The translations under genes were made by a program, and so were the position numbers. 42,180 nucleotides of DNA from NCBI GenBank assembly GCA_016192435.1, contig JACPUD010000004.1, forward strand, positions 1-42,180. The letters run 5' to 3'. The notes beneath the pieces were generated by a model that was not told where the DNA came from, searched no databases, and saw nothing but the letters and a program-made list of their open reading frames with translations. The stretch is from Rhodocyclales bacterium (GTDB taxonomy: Bacteria; Pseudomonadota; Gammaproteobacteria; Burkholderiales; Rhodocyclaceae). Of this stretch, positions 28,169 to 36,140 are shown piece after piece (the stretch's first letter is position 1; every line of letters begins with the position of its first letter).

Positions 28169-28780
28169 ATGAAGCTCGACACCAAGGATTTCAAGCGCCT
28201 GCAATGGGCCATCGCCTTCCTGATCGCCATGGCCCTCGCCGGCGGCGCTGCGGTATGGACCACCCAGCAGTTGAAGAAAAACAGCGAAAGGGCATTCAAG
28301 CAAGCCTCGGCCGCACGCGTCGACATCCAGGGCAAGCTCGCCCGGGCACGCGAGGAACAGGCGGAGCTGCGCGACAAGATAGTGCGCTTCCAGGCGCTCC
28401 AGCGCCGCGGCTATATTGGTCCGGAACAACGCCTGGACTGGATCGAGGCGATCGCCCGGATCAAGGCCGCGCGTCGCATCTTCAAGCTGGAATTCGACTT
28501 CGCGCCACAACGGCCCGTGGATGGCGGCATACTGCCCGGCGGGGCAGCCGCAGGAGGTTACGAAATCATGTCCAGCCAGATGCGCCTGCAGATACAGTTG
28601 CTGCACGAGGTTGAGCTACTGGATTTTCTCGCGGAACTGCGCGGCGCGGTAAAGGCTCTAATAAACGTTCGGAGCTGCACCATGGAGCGGATTGCACCGG
28701 GCAGTGCCGGGCGCGGCAGCAATGCCCAGCTCAGGGCCGAATGCACACTCGAATGGATTACCTTCAGGGAAGGCAAATGA
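28169..28780 (+). CDS. PilO/MshJ-like inner-membrane assembly protein
   Basis: The 203-residue protein has a short cytoplasmic start, one membrane helix (about 11-31), a charged helical or coiled-coil segment (about 35-80) and a compact periplasmic domain. This is the layout of PilO/MshJ, which link platform and secretin. Sequence identity to named families is not evident by eye; the call rests on layout and on position between a PilM/PilN-like and a PilP-like gene. It overlaps the next gene by four bases. Confidence 0.65.
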   Translation: MKLDTKDFKRLQWAIAFLIAMALAGGAAVWTTQQLKKNSERAFKQASAARVDIQGKLARAREEQAELRDKIVRFQALQRRGYIGPEQRLDWIEAIARIKAARRIFKLEFDFAPQRPVDGGILPGGAAAGGYEIMSSQMRLQIQLLHEVELLDFLAELRGAVKALINVRSCTMERIAPGSAGRGSNAQLRAECTLEWITFREGK

Positions 28781-29211
28781 GATTTTCATCGCGCCTGAGC
28801 GTGGGCGGTCTGCTCCTGCTGACGGCGGCGCATGGCGTCGGAGCCCAGGAGTTGGGGCGCCTGTTCTTCACGCCCGAGCGACGCGCCGCACTGGAACGTC
28901 AGCGCACCTTCAACATCCAGGAAGCGCAAACCCTGCAGGGCACCACGATGAGCCTGGACGGTGTGGTCTATCGATCCAGCGGCAAGAACACCGTCTGGAT
29001 CAACCGCACGGCGCAGACCGAAGGTGAAAGTGCGCGCACCGGCGTCAGCGCCGTGGTGTCGCCCAAGACACCGGGCAGCGCCCTGCTGGCACCGGGTGAC
29101 GAAACGCCGGCGCAGCTCAATGTCGGTGAAGCCATCAACCGGGCCACCGGCGAGCGCAATACGCGGCTCGGCGGCGGCGTGGTGCTTACGCCGGCCAAGC
29201 GCGGGCGCTGA
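28777..29211 (+). CDS. PilP/MshK-like periplasmic protein
   Basis: The 144-residue protein starts at ATG 28777 (ATGA overlap with the previous stop, AAGG ribosome site) and has a signal peptide ending in GVGAQ. A short beta-rich core (LQGTTMSLDGVVYRSSGKNTVWINRT) resembles the MshK/PilP segment that docks onto the secretin N0 domain. A longer start at 28741 lies inside the previous gene and lacks a signal peptide at its N terminus. The role is inferred from position and layout. Confidence 0.65.
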   Translation: MRFSSRLSVGGLLLLTAAHGVGAQELGRLFFTPERRAALERQRTFNIQEAQTLQGTTMSLDGVVYRSSGKNTVWINRTAQTEGESARTGVSAVVSPKTPGSALLAPGDETPAQLNVGEAINRATGERNTRLGGGVVLTPAKRGR

Positions 29212-29214
29212 ACC

Positions 29215-32200
29215 ATGCGCAGTTCGCGCCGCTCCCTGCCGCGCCGCGCCGGCGCGCAAGGATTCGCGCTGATGGCCCTGCTGATCCTGCTGACCATGGG
29301 CGGCCTGTATTTCTTCATCAGCAACCTGACGCCGGGCGCGGTCGAGGCGCGACGCAACGAGCAGACCGACGATGCGCTGAGCCAGGCCCGCGATGCCATG
29401 CTCGGCTATGCCCTGCGCTACCGCGAAGCCAACCCGGACAGCGGTACCAAGGAATTCAAGCAGGTCTACGGCTACCTGCCGATGCCGGATCTGGGTACTT
29501 CGCGCAACAACAATAGCAGTTGCACCACGGAAGGCTGCGAGGCCGCCAACTTTTCCGGCAACGCCGTCGGCGTTACTGTCATCGGGCGTTTTCCCTGGCG
29601 CTCGCTGGGAGTTGCTGCGCTACGTGACGGTCACGGCGAATGTCTCTGGTACGTGGTTTCGGGCGGGCATCAGCGCATCCAGCAGTCCAGCCCGATGAAT
29701 TGGGACACGTTGGCGCACCTCGACCTGAAGATCGCCAACGGCAGCTCTGCGCTGGCAGCCCTGCTGACCGACGCGCAGGCGCACGAGCGCCCGGTCGCCA
29801 TCATCTATTCTGCCGGCGCGACTCTTTCGGGACAGGATCGTGGGAAATCCGCCGACGACAATGTGGACACTTGCGGCGGCAACTACTCGGTCATGAATTA
29901 TCTCGATCCATCGGTCGCCACCACGCTCGGCACGGTGAGCAATTACTTCGACGGTGCAACCAACCAGGCCAGCCAGACGACCTCGGCCGAGGCGCCCAAG
30001 GCGATGCTCGCCGTGCAAGTCCAGAAGCGCAGCGACAGCACGCTGTGGTCAGGGAAAAACTGCCCGTCATCCGACTCGACGAGTTGCGAGACCGTGGTGA
30101 ACGACCAGGGATTAAGCCTGACCGGCGATCTGATCTTCTCCCGGCTGCGCAAGCGCGCGGCATTTCGCGGCGACATCAACGCCATGCTGGACCGCATGGT
30201 GCCCTGCCTGCGCGACGCCATCGCATCGGGAAGTCTGCCATCCCTGCTCGACCCCAGTGCCACCCACGCCGAAAAACGGGTCGGGCGGATTCCCGACAGC
30301 AGTTGTTACGACACCGACCAGGACCCGAAAGGCTATTACCCACACTTCCAGGACCAGGTTTTTGTCGCCGACTGCAGCGGCAACTGCAATGTCACGGTCG
30401 ATAACGCGCTCGATACCTGTCGCGGCGCGCTGTTGTTTTCCGGTCAACGGCAGACGGATCAAACGCGGGCCACCGCGACCCAAAGAAACGCCCCGGCTAA
30501 CTATCTGGAGGGCGTCAACCTCACCAGTTTCACCACGCAGGGCGAAATCAGCTTCTCCGGCCCCAGTCGTTTCGACGCGGTCTCCGCCAGTCAGACCGCA
30601 AGCCAGGACATCGTGCGCTGCATTCCCGGCACCGCCAGTTTCACCGCCGTCGCGTCCCCGGTACTGGCCAGCCTGGGCTACAGCCAGCTCGCCAGCTACG
30701 ACGCCGCAAGCCGTACCCTGACGCTGGGCGCCCTCGGCGTGCGCTCCAATCTGTTCGTGAATCCGGCGCCCGCCTATGCGCTGTTCGGCTGCGCCTGGAC
30801 TCCGGAAACCCGGACCACCGGCAGCGGCCTGCGCAGCTATTTCCGCGCAAAAGTCGATGACCGCGGCGACGGCTTCGTCTTCGCCATGATCGACGGCGAC
30901 CGCAATTCGGCCAGTGTTTGCGGCGCGGCAAGGCAGCATCTGGGCTATTCCGGCAGCAACGATCCGGACCAGACCACCAACGGCAACGAAACCACCGCCA
31001 TTGCCCATCCCAAGATCGGCATCGAGTTCGATCGCACGCGGGGCAGCGGTTTCAGTACGTCGGGCAACCCGCTCTCCGCCGGACGCAACGATCCCGACTA
31101 CACGCCGCCCAACGCCAACGACGCCCACATCGGCATCGCCTATTGGGGCACCGAATCCGCAATTCCCGCCACCGATACCATTGGCATAGCCACGGCATGC
31201 AATTCGTCAAGCCAGTGTCCCTGGACCGGCTCCTGCGGTTTTCTCGCCAGCGGCTTCCCGAACGGCAACTGCCCCGCGATGCGCTATTGCGCCGCCGACA
31301 ATTTCTGCTACCTGGCGCCGGAATTCGACGACAACGCCCACGCCCGGCCTGCCACCGCCGATCCGACGGCGCCCACCAACCCGGCCGCCGTCAGTCCCTT
31401 CCCGTCCCCGCCGCCTTATCCGCCTTATGCGCTGGCACCGCTCGACCGCCTCGGCAGCACCACCACCAGCCAGCGCGATTTCCACGTCCGCGTCGAACTG
31501 GCGCGTGCCCGCACGCCGGAAATCCGCGAAGTCCGCCTCGTTACCACCGACGACAGCCTTGCCTTGAGCGGCCTGCCGACGCTGGACGGCGTCAACGTGG
31601 CGGCGGGTGACCGCATTCTCGTCGCCCGCAGCGGCAAGCCCTGGCTCAACGGCGTGTATGCCGCGGCGGCCGGCGAGTGGACCCGCCACACGCTGGAAGA
31701 CGAGGCGCGCGAACTATTCACCGGCAACATGTGGATCGTGCGCCAGGAGCTCAAGGACGACGGCATCACCGCCTATCCCTACCGCAATACCGTGTGGCGC
31801 GTCAGTTCGAGCTTCACCAGCGACGGCGAACTGGCGCTCTCCCCGGCGCGCCTGGGTGAGGCGGTGCGCGCAGTCGCCAGCAGCAACATTCCGCTGGCCA
31901 ACCTGCCGGTGGTCGACGGCGTAACCCTGGTCAATGGCGACCGCGTACTGGTCGCCGGACAGAACGACAGTGCGAAAAACGGCGTGTATGTCGCAGGTTC
32001 CGGAAGCTGGGACCGCGCCTCCGCCGAAAGCGCCCTGTCCGGCCTCGGACACGGCGTTGCCTGGCAGGTCAGCGCGGGAACGGGCAACAAGGATGCGCTG
32101 TGGGTCGCGCTGAACGATCCCGGCCTGACGCTGGGCAGCGCCGCGCTGGTGTTCAGACGCATGGATGTCACCATCGCCAAACTGCACGATCCGGTACAGG

Positions 32201-33048
32201 CCGTCGCCACCGCCAACATCGCGCTGTCCGGACTGCAGACCATCGACGGCGTCGCGCTGGGCATCAACGACCGCGTGCTGGTCACCGCTCAGAGCGACCC
32301 GGCGCGCAACGGCATCTATGCCGCAGGCCTATTTTCCTGGTCGCGCGCGACGACCGAAAACACCGCCGCCAAGCTCGCTGCCGCCACCCCCTGGGTGGTC
32401 AACAACGGAACCATCCACAGGAATTCGGTTTGGATACTCGCGGCCAGCGACGAAATCACGCCCGACGTCAGCCCGCTCACCTTCAAGCTGGACAGCGCGC
32501 CGTATGGCCTGCTGTCGGTGGTGACCAGCCGCGCCTGGGTGATCCCGGAAGGGGCCAGCGACGCGAACTGGCTGCTGCAGCTGAAAGCCATCAGCCGCTC
32601 CATGTCGAGCCAGACCGATGCCGCGGTGGTCCGCCTCGACCTCTGCGGTGCGGGCGATTCCTGCACCACAGGGACCTGCGGCGGCACCGAGGCCGACGGC
32701 AACAAGTACTGCTACACCGGGATCAAGCAACTGCCGACCAACACCGTCACGGTGCTGCACGACACGGCGATGATCCACGACATTCCCCAGGGTGCCTGCG
32801 ATGCGAGCAAGCGTTGCAGCGGACCGGCCCTGCTCAAGCACAGCAGCTGCGGCAGCGGCGGCAGTTGCCCCAGCGGCCAGGTCTGCGGCGCCGACAACTC
32901 CTGCTACGATGCGCTCCACCGCTGCGGTTCGGACAATATCTGCTACGGCGAATCCCTGCGCACCATGCGCCTGGGCTTCACCAACGGACAGGGAACCCAG
33001 GACCAGGTCGTCAACATTACGGATTTCGCCAGCACATGGCTGCCATGA
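29215..33048 (+). CDS. Giant pilin-like protein with lectin-like, phage-tail-like and Cys-rich domains
   Basis: This 1277-residue protein has a prepilin-type N terminus: a basic leader ending in Gly16, then FALMALLILLTMGGLYFF, with Ala rather than Glu at +5, as in GspK-type tip pilins. Residues about 40-540 are Cys-containing and unassigned. Residues about 540-646 look like an L-type-lectin/concanavalin fold (FRAKVDDRGDGFVFAM, LGYSG, IGIEFDR, HIGIAYWG). A Cys knot lies at 662-699 and a Pro-rich linker at 727-742. Three tandem modules at about 772-877, 883-982 and 994-1095 share DGVxLxxGDRVLVAxQxDxAxNGVYxAxxGxW, a pattern common in phage tail proteins. Further Cys clusters are at 1143-1169 and 1195-1246. 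It ends overlapping the prepilin gene (ATGA). It is probably a filament-tip adhesin, comparable in position to MshQ. Confidence 0.85.
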   Translation: MRSSRRSLPRRAGAQGFALMALLILLTMGGLYFFISNLTPGAVEARRNEQTDDALSQARDAMLGYALRYREANPDSGTKEFKQVYGYLPMPDLGTSRNNNSSCTTEGCEAANFSGNAVGVTVIGRFPWRSLGVAALRDGHGECLWYVVSGGHQRIQQSSPMNWDTLAHLDLKIANGSSALAALLTDAQAHERPVAIIYSAGATLSGQDRGKSADDNVDTCGGNYSVMNYLDPSVATTLGTVSNYFDGATNQASQTTSAEAPKAMLAVQVQKRSDSTLWSGKNCPSSDSTSCETVVNDQGLSLTGDLIFSRLRKRAAFRGDINAMLDRMVPCLRDAIASGSLPSLLDPSATHAEKRVGRIPDSSCYDTDQDPKGYYPHFQDQVFVADCSGNCNVTVDNALDTCRGALLFSGQRQTDQTRATATQRNAPANYLEGVNLTSFTTQGEISFSGPSRFDAVSASQTASQDIVRCIPGTASFTAVASPVLASLGYSQLASYDAASRTLTLGALGVRSNLFVNPAPAYALFGCAWTPETRTTGSGLRSYFRAKVDDRGDGFVFAMIDGDRNSASVCGAARQHLGYSGSNDPDQTTNGNETTAIAHPKIGIEFDRTRGSGFSTSGNPLSAGRNDPDYTPPNANDAHIGIAYWGTESAIPATDTIGIATACNSSSQCPWTGSCGFLASGFPNGNCPAMRYCAADNFCYLAPEFDDNAHARPATADPTAPTNPAAVSPFPSPPPYPPYALAPLDRLGSTTTSQRDFHVRVELARARTPEIREVRLVTTDDSLALSGLPTLDGVNVAAGDRILVARSGKPWLNGVYAAAAGEWTRHTLEDEARELFTGNMWIVRQELKDDGITAYPYRNTVWRVSSSFTSDGELALSPARLGEAVRAVASSNIPLANLPVVDGVTLVNGDRVLVAGQNDSAKNGVYVAGSGSWDRASAESALSGLGHGVAWQVSAGTGNKDALWVALNDPGLTLGSAALVFRRMDVTIAKLHDPVQAVATANIALSGLQTIDGVALGINDRVLVTAQSDPARNGIYAAGLFSWSRATTENTAAKLAAATPWVVNNGTIHRNSVWILAASDEITPDVSPLTFKLDSAPYGLLSVVTSRAWVIPEGASDANWLLQLKAISRSMSSQTDAAVVRLDLCGAGDSCTTGTCGGTEADGNKYCYTGIKQLPTNTVTVLHDTAMIHDIPQGACDASKRCSGPALLKHSSCGSGGSCPSGQVCGADNSCYDALHRCGSDNICYGESLRTMRLGFTNGQGTQDQVVNITDFASTWLP
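31528..32500 (+). repeat. Three diverged tandem modules of about 100 codons inside the giant pilin gene
   Basis: Modules start near 31528, 31861 and 32194. Each encodes a strand-rich unit with (V)R(L/A)V(T/A)xxxxxLxxLxxxDGV, a GDR(I/V)LV turn, an NG(V/I)Y(V/A)A step and a W-R ending. The DNA copies have diverged well beyond simple tandem slippage, so the duplication is old or the modules were acquired as a set. Confidence 0.85.
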
Positions 33049-33788
33049 TTCCCGCCGTCGCACCAGCACCAACTTTCGCCCAGCGCGGCTTCACGCTGAT
33101 CGAACTCGCGATCGTGCTGTTCATCGTCGCGCTGCTGCTGGGTGGCATGCTACTGCCGCTGTCGGCGCAGCAGGACATCCGGGCGCGCCAGGAAACCGAC
33201 AAGCTGCTCGCCGAAACGCGCGACGCCCTGCTCGGCTATGTGGTGGTGAACGGTCGCCTGCCCTGCCCCGATACCGATGCCGACGGCGCCGAGAACGGTT
33301 CGTCGGGCGCCTGCACCGCGCAGGAAGGCGACTTCCCCTACCAGACCGTCGGCACCACGCAAGCCGACGGTTGGGGTTACCGCCTGCGCTATCGCGTCTC
33401 GTCGGCATTCTCCGGCACCATCGCCCTGACCAGCGCGGGCGACGTCTCGGTCATTACCCGCGGCGACGATCCGACCACCGGCGGCAGCACCGAAGCAAAA
33501 AAGGAAAACGCGCTCGCCACCGCGCCGGCCGTGATTCTTTCCGTCGGCAAGAACGGCTACGGCGGCACACCGCGCGGCGGGGGCACGGTCAGCTCACCCA
33601 CCGCGGGGACGGACGAAGCGCTGAACAACAGCGGCGCCAAGAAAGTCTCCCGTTCGCCGATGCCGATCACGTCGGGTTGTGCCGACAATGAAGTCGAAGG
33701 AACGCCGCTTTGCGAATTCGACGATCAGTTGGTCTGGCTCTCCGCCAACACGATTTTCAATCGCCTGGTCGCCGCCGGCAAGCTCTGA
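33045..33788 (+). CDS. Type IV prepilin, the only conventional pilin of the operon
   Basis: The 247-residue protein has a 15-residue leader ending in Gly, the cleavage motif G/FTLIEL with Glu at +5, and a hydrophobic helix (FTLIELAIVLFIVALLLGGM) continuing into RARQETDKLLAETRDALLGY. That helical stretch resembles DALSQARDAMLGY in the giant pilin just upstream. The C-terminal globular region includes LPCPDTDADG and a late Cys pair (SGCADNEVEGTPLCEF). The leader is longer than the usual six to eight residues and its DNA carries a copy of the dispersed 22-base repeat. The start overlaps the preceding stop; ATG 33036 is an alternative. Confidence 0.9.
   Translation: MIPAVAPAPTFAQRGFTLIELAIVLFIVALLLGGMLLPLSAQQDIRARQETDKLLAETRDALLGYVVVNGRLPCPDTDADGAENGSSGACTAQEGDFPYQTVGTTQADGWGYRLRYRVSSAFSGTIALTSAGDVSVITRGDDPTTGGSTEAKKENALATAPAVILSVGKNGYGGTPRGGGTVSSPTAGTDEALNNSGAKKVSRSPMPITSGCADNEVEGTPLCEFDDQLVWLSANTIFNRLVAAGKL
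33054..33084 (+). repeat. Dispersed 22-base motif, copy d (prepilin leader)
   Basis: The core CACCAGCACCAACTTTCGC encodes APAPTFA in the prepilin leader peptide. It forms an inverted pair with copy e across the prepilin gene. Confidence 0.75.
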
Positions 33789-33811
33789 AAGTTGGCGTTG
33801 GCGACACGGTG
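33782..33811 (-). repeat. Dispersed 22-base motif, copy e (prepilin-galE junction)
   Basis: On the minus strand the core reads GTGTCGCCAACGCCAACTTT. It occupies most of the 30-base gap between the convergent prepilin and galE genes and overlaps the prepilin stop. Confidence 0.8.
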
Positions 33812-33818
33812 ACTCGCC

Positions 33819-34829
33819 TCAGGCAAAACCCTGCGGATTCCGGCTTTGCCAGTTCCACGAATCGCGGCACATGTCTTCCAGCGTCCGGCGCGCGGTCCAG
33901 CCCAGGCGCTGCCGGGCCAGTAAGGGATCGCCCCAGTAGGCGGCAACATCTCCCGCCCGGCGCGCCACGATGCGGTAGGGAATCGCCCGCCCGCTGGCCT
34001 GCTCGAAGCTCCGCACCAGGTCCAGCACGCTGTAGCCCTGGCCGGTGCCGAGGTTCGCCGTCAGCACTTCGCGCGGGTCGCGCAGGGCCCAGTCCAGCGC
34101 CGCCCGGTGGCCATCCGCCAGATCCATGACATGAATGTAGTCGCGCACGCCCGAACCGTCCGGCGTCGGGTAGTCGCCGCCGAAAACCTGGAGTTGTGGC
34201 CGGCGGCCGACCGCGACCTGGGTGACGAAGGGCATCAGATTGTTGGGAACGCCGTTAGGATCCTCGCCGATCAGGCCGGAGGGATGCGCGCCGACCGGAT
34301 TGAAATAACGCAGCAAGGCGACCGACCAGCCGGGTGCGGCGAGCTGCAGGTCGCGCAGGATTTCCTCGACCATCAGCTTGGTGCGGCCATAGACGTTGGC
34401 CGGCCGCAGCGCGGCCGATTCGGGAATCGGGCTGGCGTCCGGCTCGCCATAGACGCAGGCCGACGAGCTGAAGACGATGCGCCTGACTTCGGCCTGCTGC
34501 ATCGCTTCGAGCAGCACCAGGCTGCCGCCAACGTTGTTGTCGTAGTAGCGCAGCGGCTCGGCCGCCGATTCGCCGACCGCCTTCAGTCCGGCGAAGTGGA
34601 TCACGGCATCGATCGAGTACTGGTCGAACAGGCCGTCCAGGTCGGTGCGCGAACGGACATCGCCTTGCACGCAAGGCACCGGCCGGCCGACGATCGCCGC
34701 CAACCGCTCTACCGCCAGCGGCTTGCTGTTGCAGAAGTTGTCGAACAGCACCACGTCGTGGCCCGTCTCGATCAGCACCGCGGCGGTGTGCAGCGCGATG
34801 TAACCCGCACCGCCTGTCAGCAGAATCAT
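33819..34829 (-). CDS. galE: UDP-glucose 4-epimerase
   Basis: GalE interconverts UDP-glucose and UDP-galactose for surface polysaccharides. The 336-residue extended SDR starts at ATG 34829 with GGAAGG upstream. It has FSSSACVYG with catalytic Ser123, Y147GRTK151, and the RYFNPVGAHPSG and GSGVRDYIHVMDLA motifs. Odd points: the NAD glycine motif GxxGxxG reads GGAGYIA, with Ala12 in place of the last Gly, and SSSATVYG has become SSSACVYG. It may still bind NAD less tightly, or prefer another sugar nucleotide. It converges with the prepilin gene, 30 bases apart. Confidence 0.92.
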   Translation of the reverse strand: MILLTGGAGYIALHTAAVLIETGHDVVLFDNFCNSKPLAVERLAAIVGRPVPCVQGDVRSRTDLDGLFDQYSIDAVIHFAGLKAVGESAAEPLRYYDNNVGGSLVLLEAMQQAEVRRIVFSSSACVYGEPDASPIPESAALRPANVYGRTKLMVEEILRDLQLAAPGWSVALLRYFNPVGAHPSGLIGEDPNGVPNNLMPFVTQVAVGRRPQLQVFGGDYPTPDGSGVRDYIHVMDLADGHRAALDWALRDPREVLTANLGTGQGYSVLDLVRSFEQASGRAIPYRIVARRAGDVAAYWGDPLLARQRLGWTARRTLEDMCRDSWNWQSRNPQGFA

Positions 34830-34951
34830 CTGTGCCTTCCCCCCAATGAATCGCGGCAATTCTAGCCGCGCTTATGGCCGCCATCACAAATCCTGAATCC
34901 GCCGCGCCGCGCCGCCGGTAAAATCTTCCCATTTACTTTCGGGAGTACGCC

Positions 34952-35641
34952 GTGTCCAAGACGTTCAGGATCGCCCCCAGCATTCTTTCCGCCAACTTCG
35001 CCAAGCTCGGCGAGGAAGTCGACAACGTGCTCGCCGCGGGCGCCGACATCGTCCATTTCGACGTCATGGACAACCATTACGTGCCGAACCTGACGATCGG
35101 TCCGCTGGTCTGCGAAGCGCTGAAGAAACACGGCGTCACGGCGCCGATCGACGTGCACCTGATGGTCAAGCCGGTGGACCGCATCATCCCCGATTTCGCC
35201 AAGGCCGGCGCCACTTACATCACCTTCCACCCGGAAGCTTCGGAACATATCGACCGCACCATCGGCCTGATCCGCGAATGCGGCTGCAAGCCGGGCCTGG
35301 TGTTCAACCCGGCGACGCCGCTCGACGTGCTCGAATACACGCTGGACAAGCTCGACATGGTGCTGCTGATGTCGGTGAACCCCGGTTTCGGCGGCCAGAA
35401 GTTCATACCCTACGTGCTCGACAAGGCACGCAAGGTACGCCAGATGATCGATGCACGCGGCCTGAACGTCAGCCTCGAAATCGACGGCGGCGTCGGCCCG
35501 GCGAACATCCGCGAAGTCGCGCAAGCCGGAGTCGATACCTTTGTCGCCGGCTCCGCCGTATTCGGCGCCGGCCGCGATGCCGACCCGCACCGTTACGACA
35601 CCGTGATCGCCGCGCTGCGCGCCGAACTGGAAAAGGCCTGA
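34952..35641 (+). CDS. rpe: Ribulose-phosphate 3-epimerase
   Basis: Rpe interconverts ribulose 5-phosphate and xylulose 5-phosphate in the pentose-phosphate and Calvin pathways. The 229-residue TIM barrel starts at GTG 34952 with GGGAG upstream. It has the metal and acid-base segments [44 protein letters not shown] and [10 protein letters not shown], all complete. It is divergent from galE and convergent with ogt. TAAAAT at 34919-34924 may be its -10 box. Confidence 0.97.
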   Translation: MSKTFRIAPSILSANFAKLGEEVDNVLAAGADIVHFDVMDNHYVPNLTIGPLVCEALKKHGVTAPIDVHLMVKPVDRIIPDFAKAGATYITFHPEASEHIDRTIGLIRECGCKPGLVFNPATPLDVLEYTLDKLDMVLLMSVNPGFGGQKFIPYVLDKARKVRQMIDARGLNVSLEIDGGVGPANIREVAQAGVDTFVAGSAVFGAGRDADPHRYDTVIAALRAELEKA

Positions 35642-35653
35642 AGCGGGTCGCAA

Positions 35654-35666
35654 GCGCTCAGAGCGC
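35654..35666. terminator. Small hairpin at the rpe/ogt convergent junction
   Basis: GCGCT-CAG-AGCGC forms a perfect five-base stem between the convergent rpe and ogt stops, overlapping the ogt stop codon. There is no U-run, so termination activity is uncertain. Confidence 0.3.
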
Positions 35667-36140
35667 GCCTTCCAGTTTCAGCAGGAACTTCTTGCTCTCG
35701 ATGCCGCCGGCGTAGCCGGCCATGCTGCCGTCGGCGCCGATCACGCGATGGCAGGGCAGGACGATGCCTATCGGGTTTCTGCCATTCGCCGCGCCGACTG
35801 CCCGCGCCGCATTCGGCCGGCCGATCGCGCAAGCCTGCTGGCGATAACTGCGCGTCTCGCCGAACGGAATCGCGGCAAGAAATGCCCAGGCCTGCTGCTG
35901 GAATGCCGTGCCCTGCGCCGCCAGCGCAACGCCGAAGCGGTGCAGGCGGCCGGCGAAATAATCGTCCAGCTCGCGCCGCAACTGGTTCAGCACCGCATCG
36001 TGCGGCCCGGGCACCCAAGCGGGCCGGATTTCCGGCAAGTATTTTCCGGCGCGCAGATGCACATCGGTGATCGCCTCGCCACTGCCCGCGAGCAACAGTT
36101 CGCCCAAGGGCGATTGATGCCATTGATAATATTTTGTCAT
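35658..36140 (-). CDS. ogt: Methylated-DNA--protein-cysteine methyltransferase
   Basis: This suicide repair protein removes methyl groups from O6-methylguanine. The 160-residue protein has the acceptor Cys130 in VLPCHRVIG, the DNA-binding helix AARAVGAANGRNP and the Tyr/Arg helix motif SYRQQACAIG. The start ATG 36140 overlaps the ada-alkA stop by four bases, so the two are translationally coupled. The long open frame upstream belongs to another frame of ada-alkA. Confidence 0.96.
   Translation of the reverse strand: MTKYYQWHQSPLGELLLAGSGEAITDVHLRAGKYLPEIRPAWVPGPHDAVLNQLRRELDDYFAGRLHRFGVALAAQGTAFQQQAWAFLAAIPFGETRSYRQQACAIGRPNAARAVGAANGRNPIGIVLPCHRVIGADGSMAGYAGGIESKKFLLKLEGAL

Noticed and set aside
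26557-28377. A 606-codon minus-strand open frame
   Set aside because: It is antisense to the PilM/PilN-like and PilO-like genes, and its composition looks like a shadow frame.
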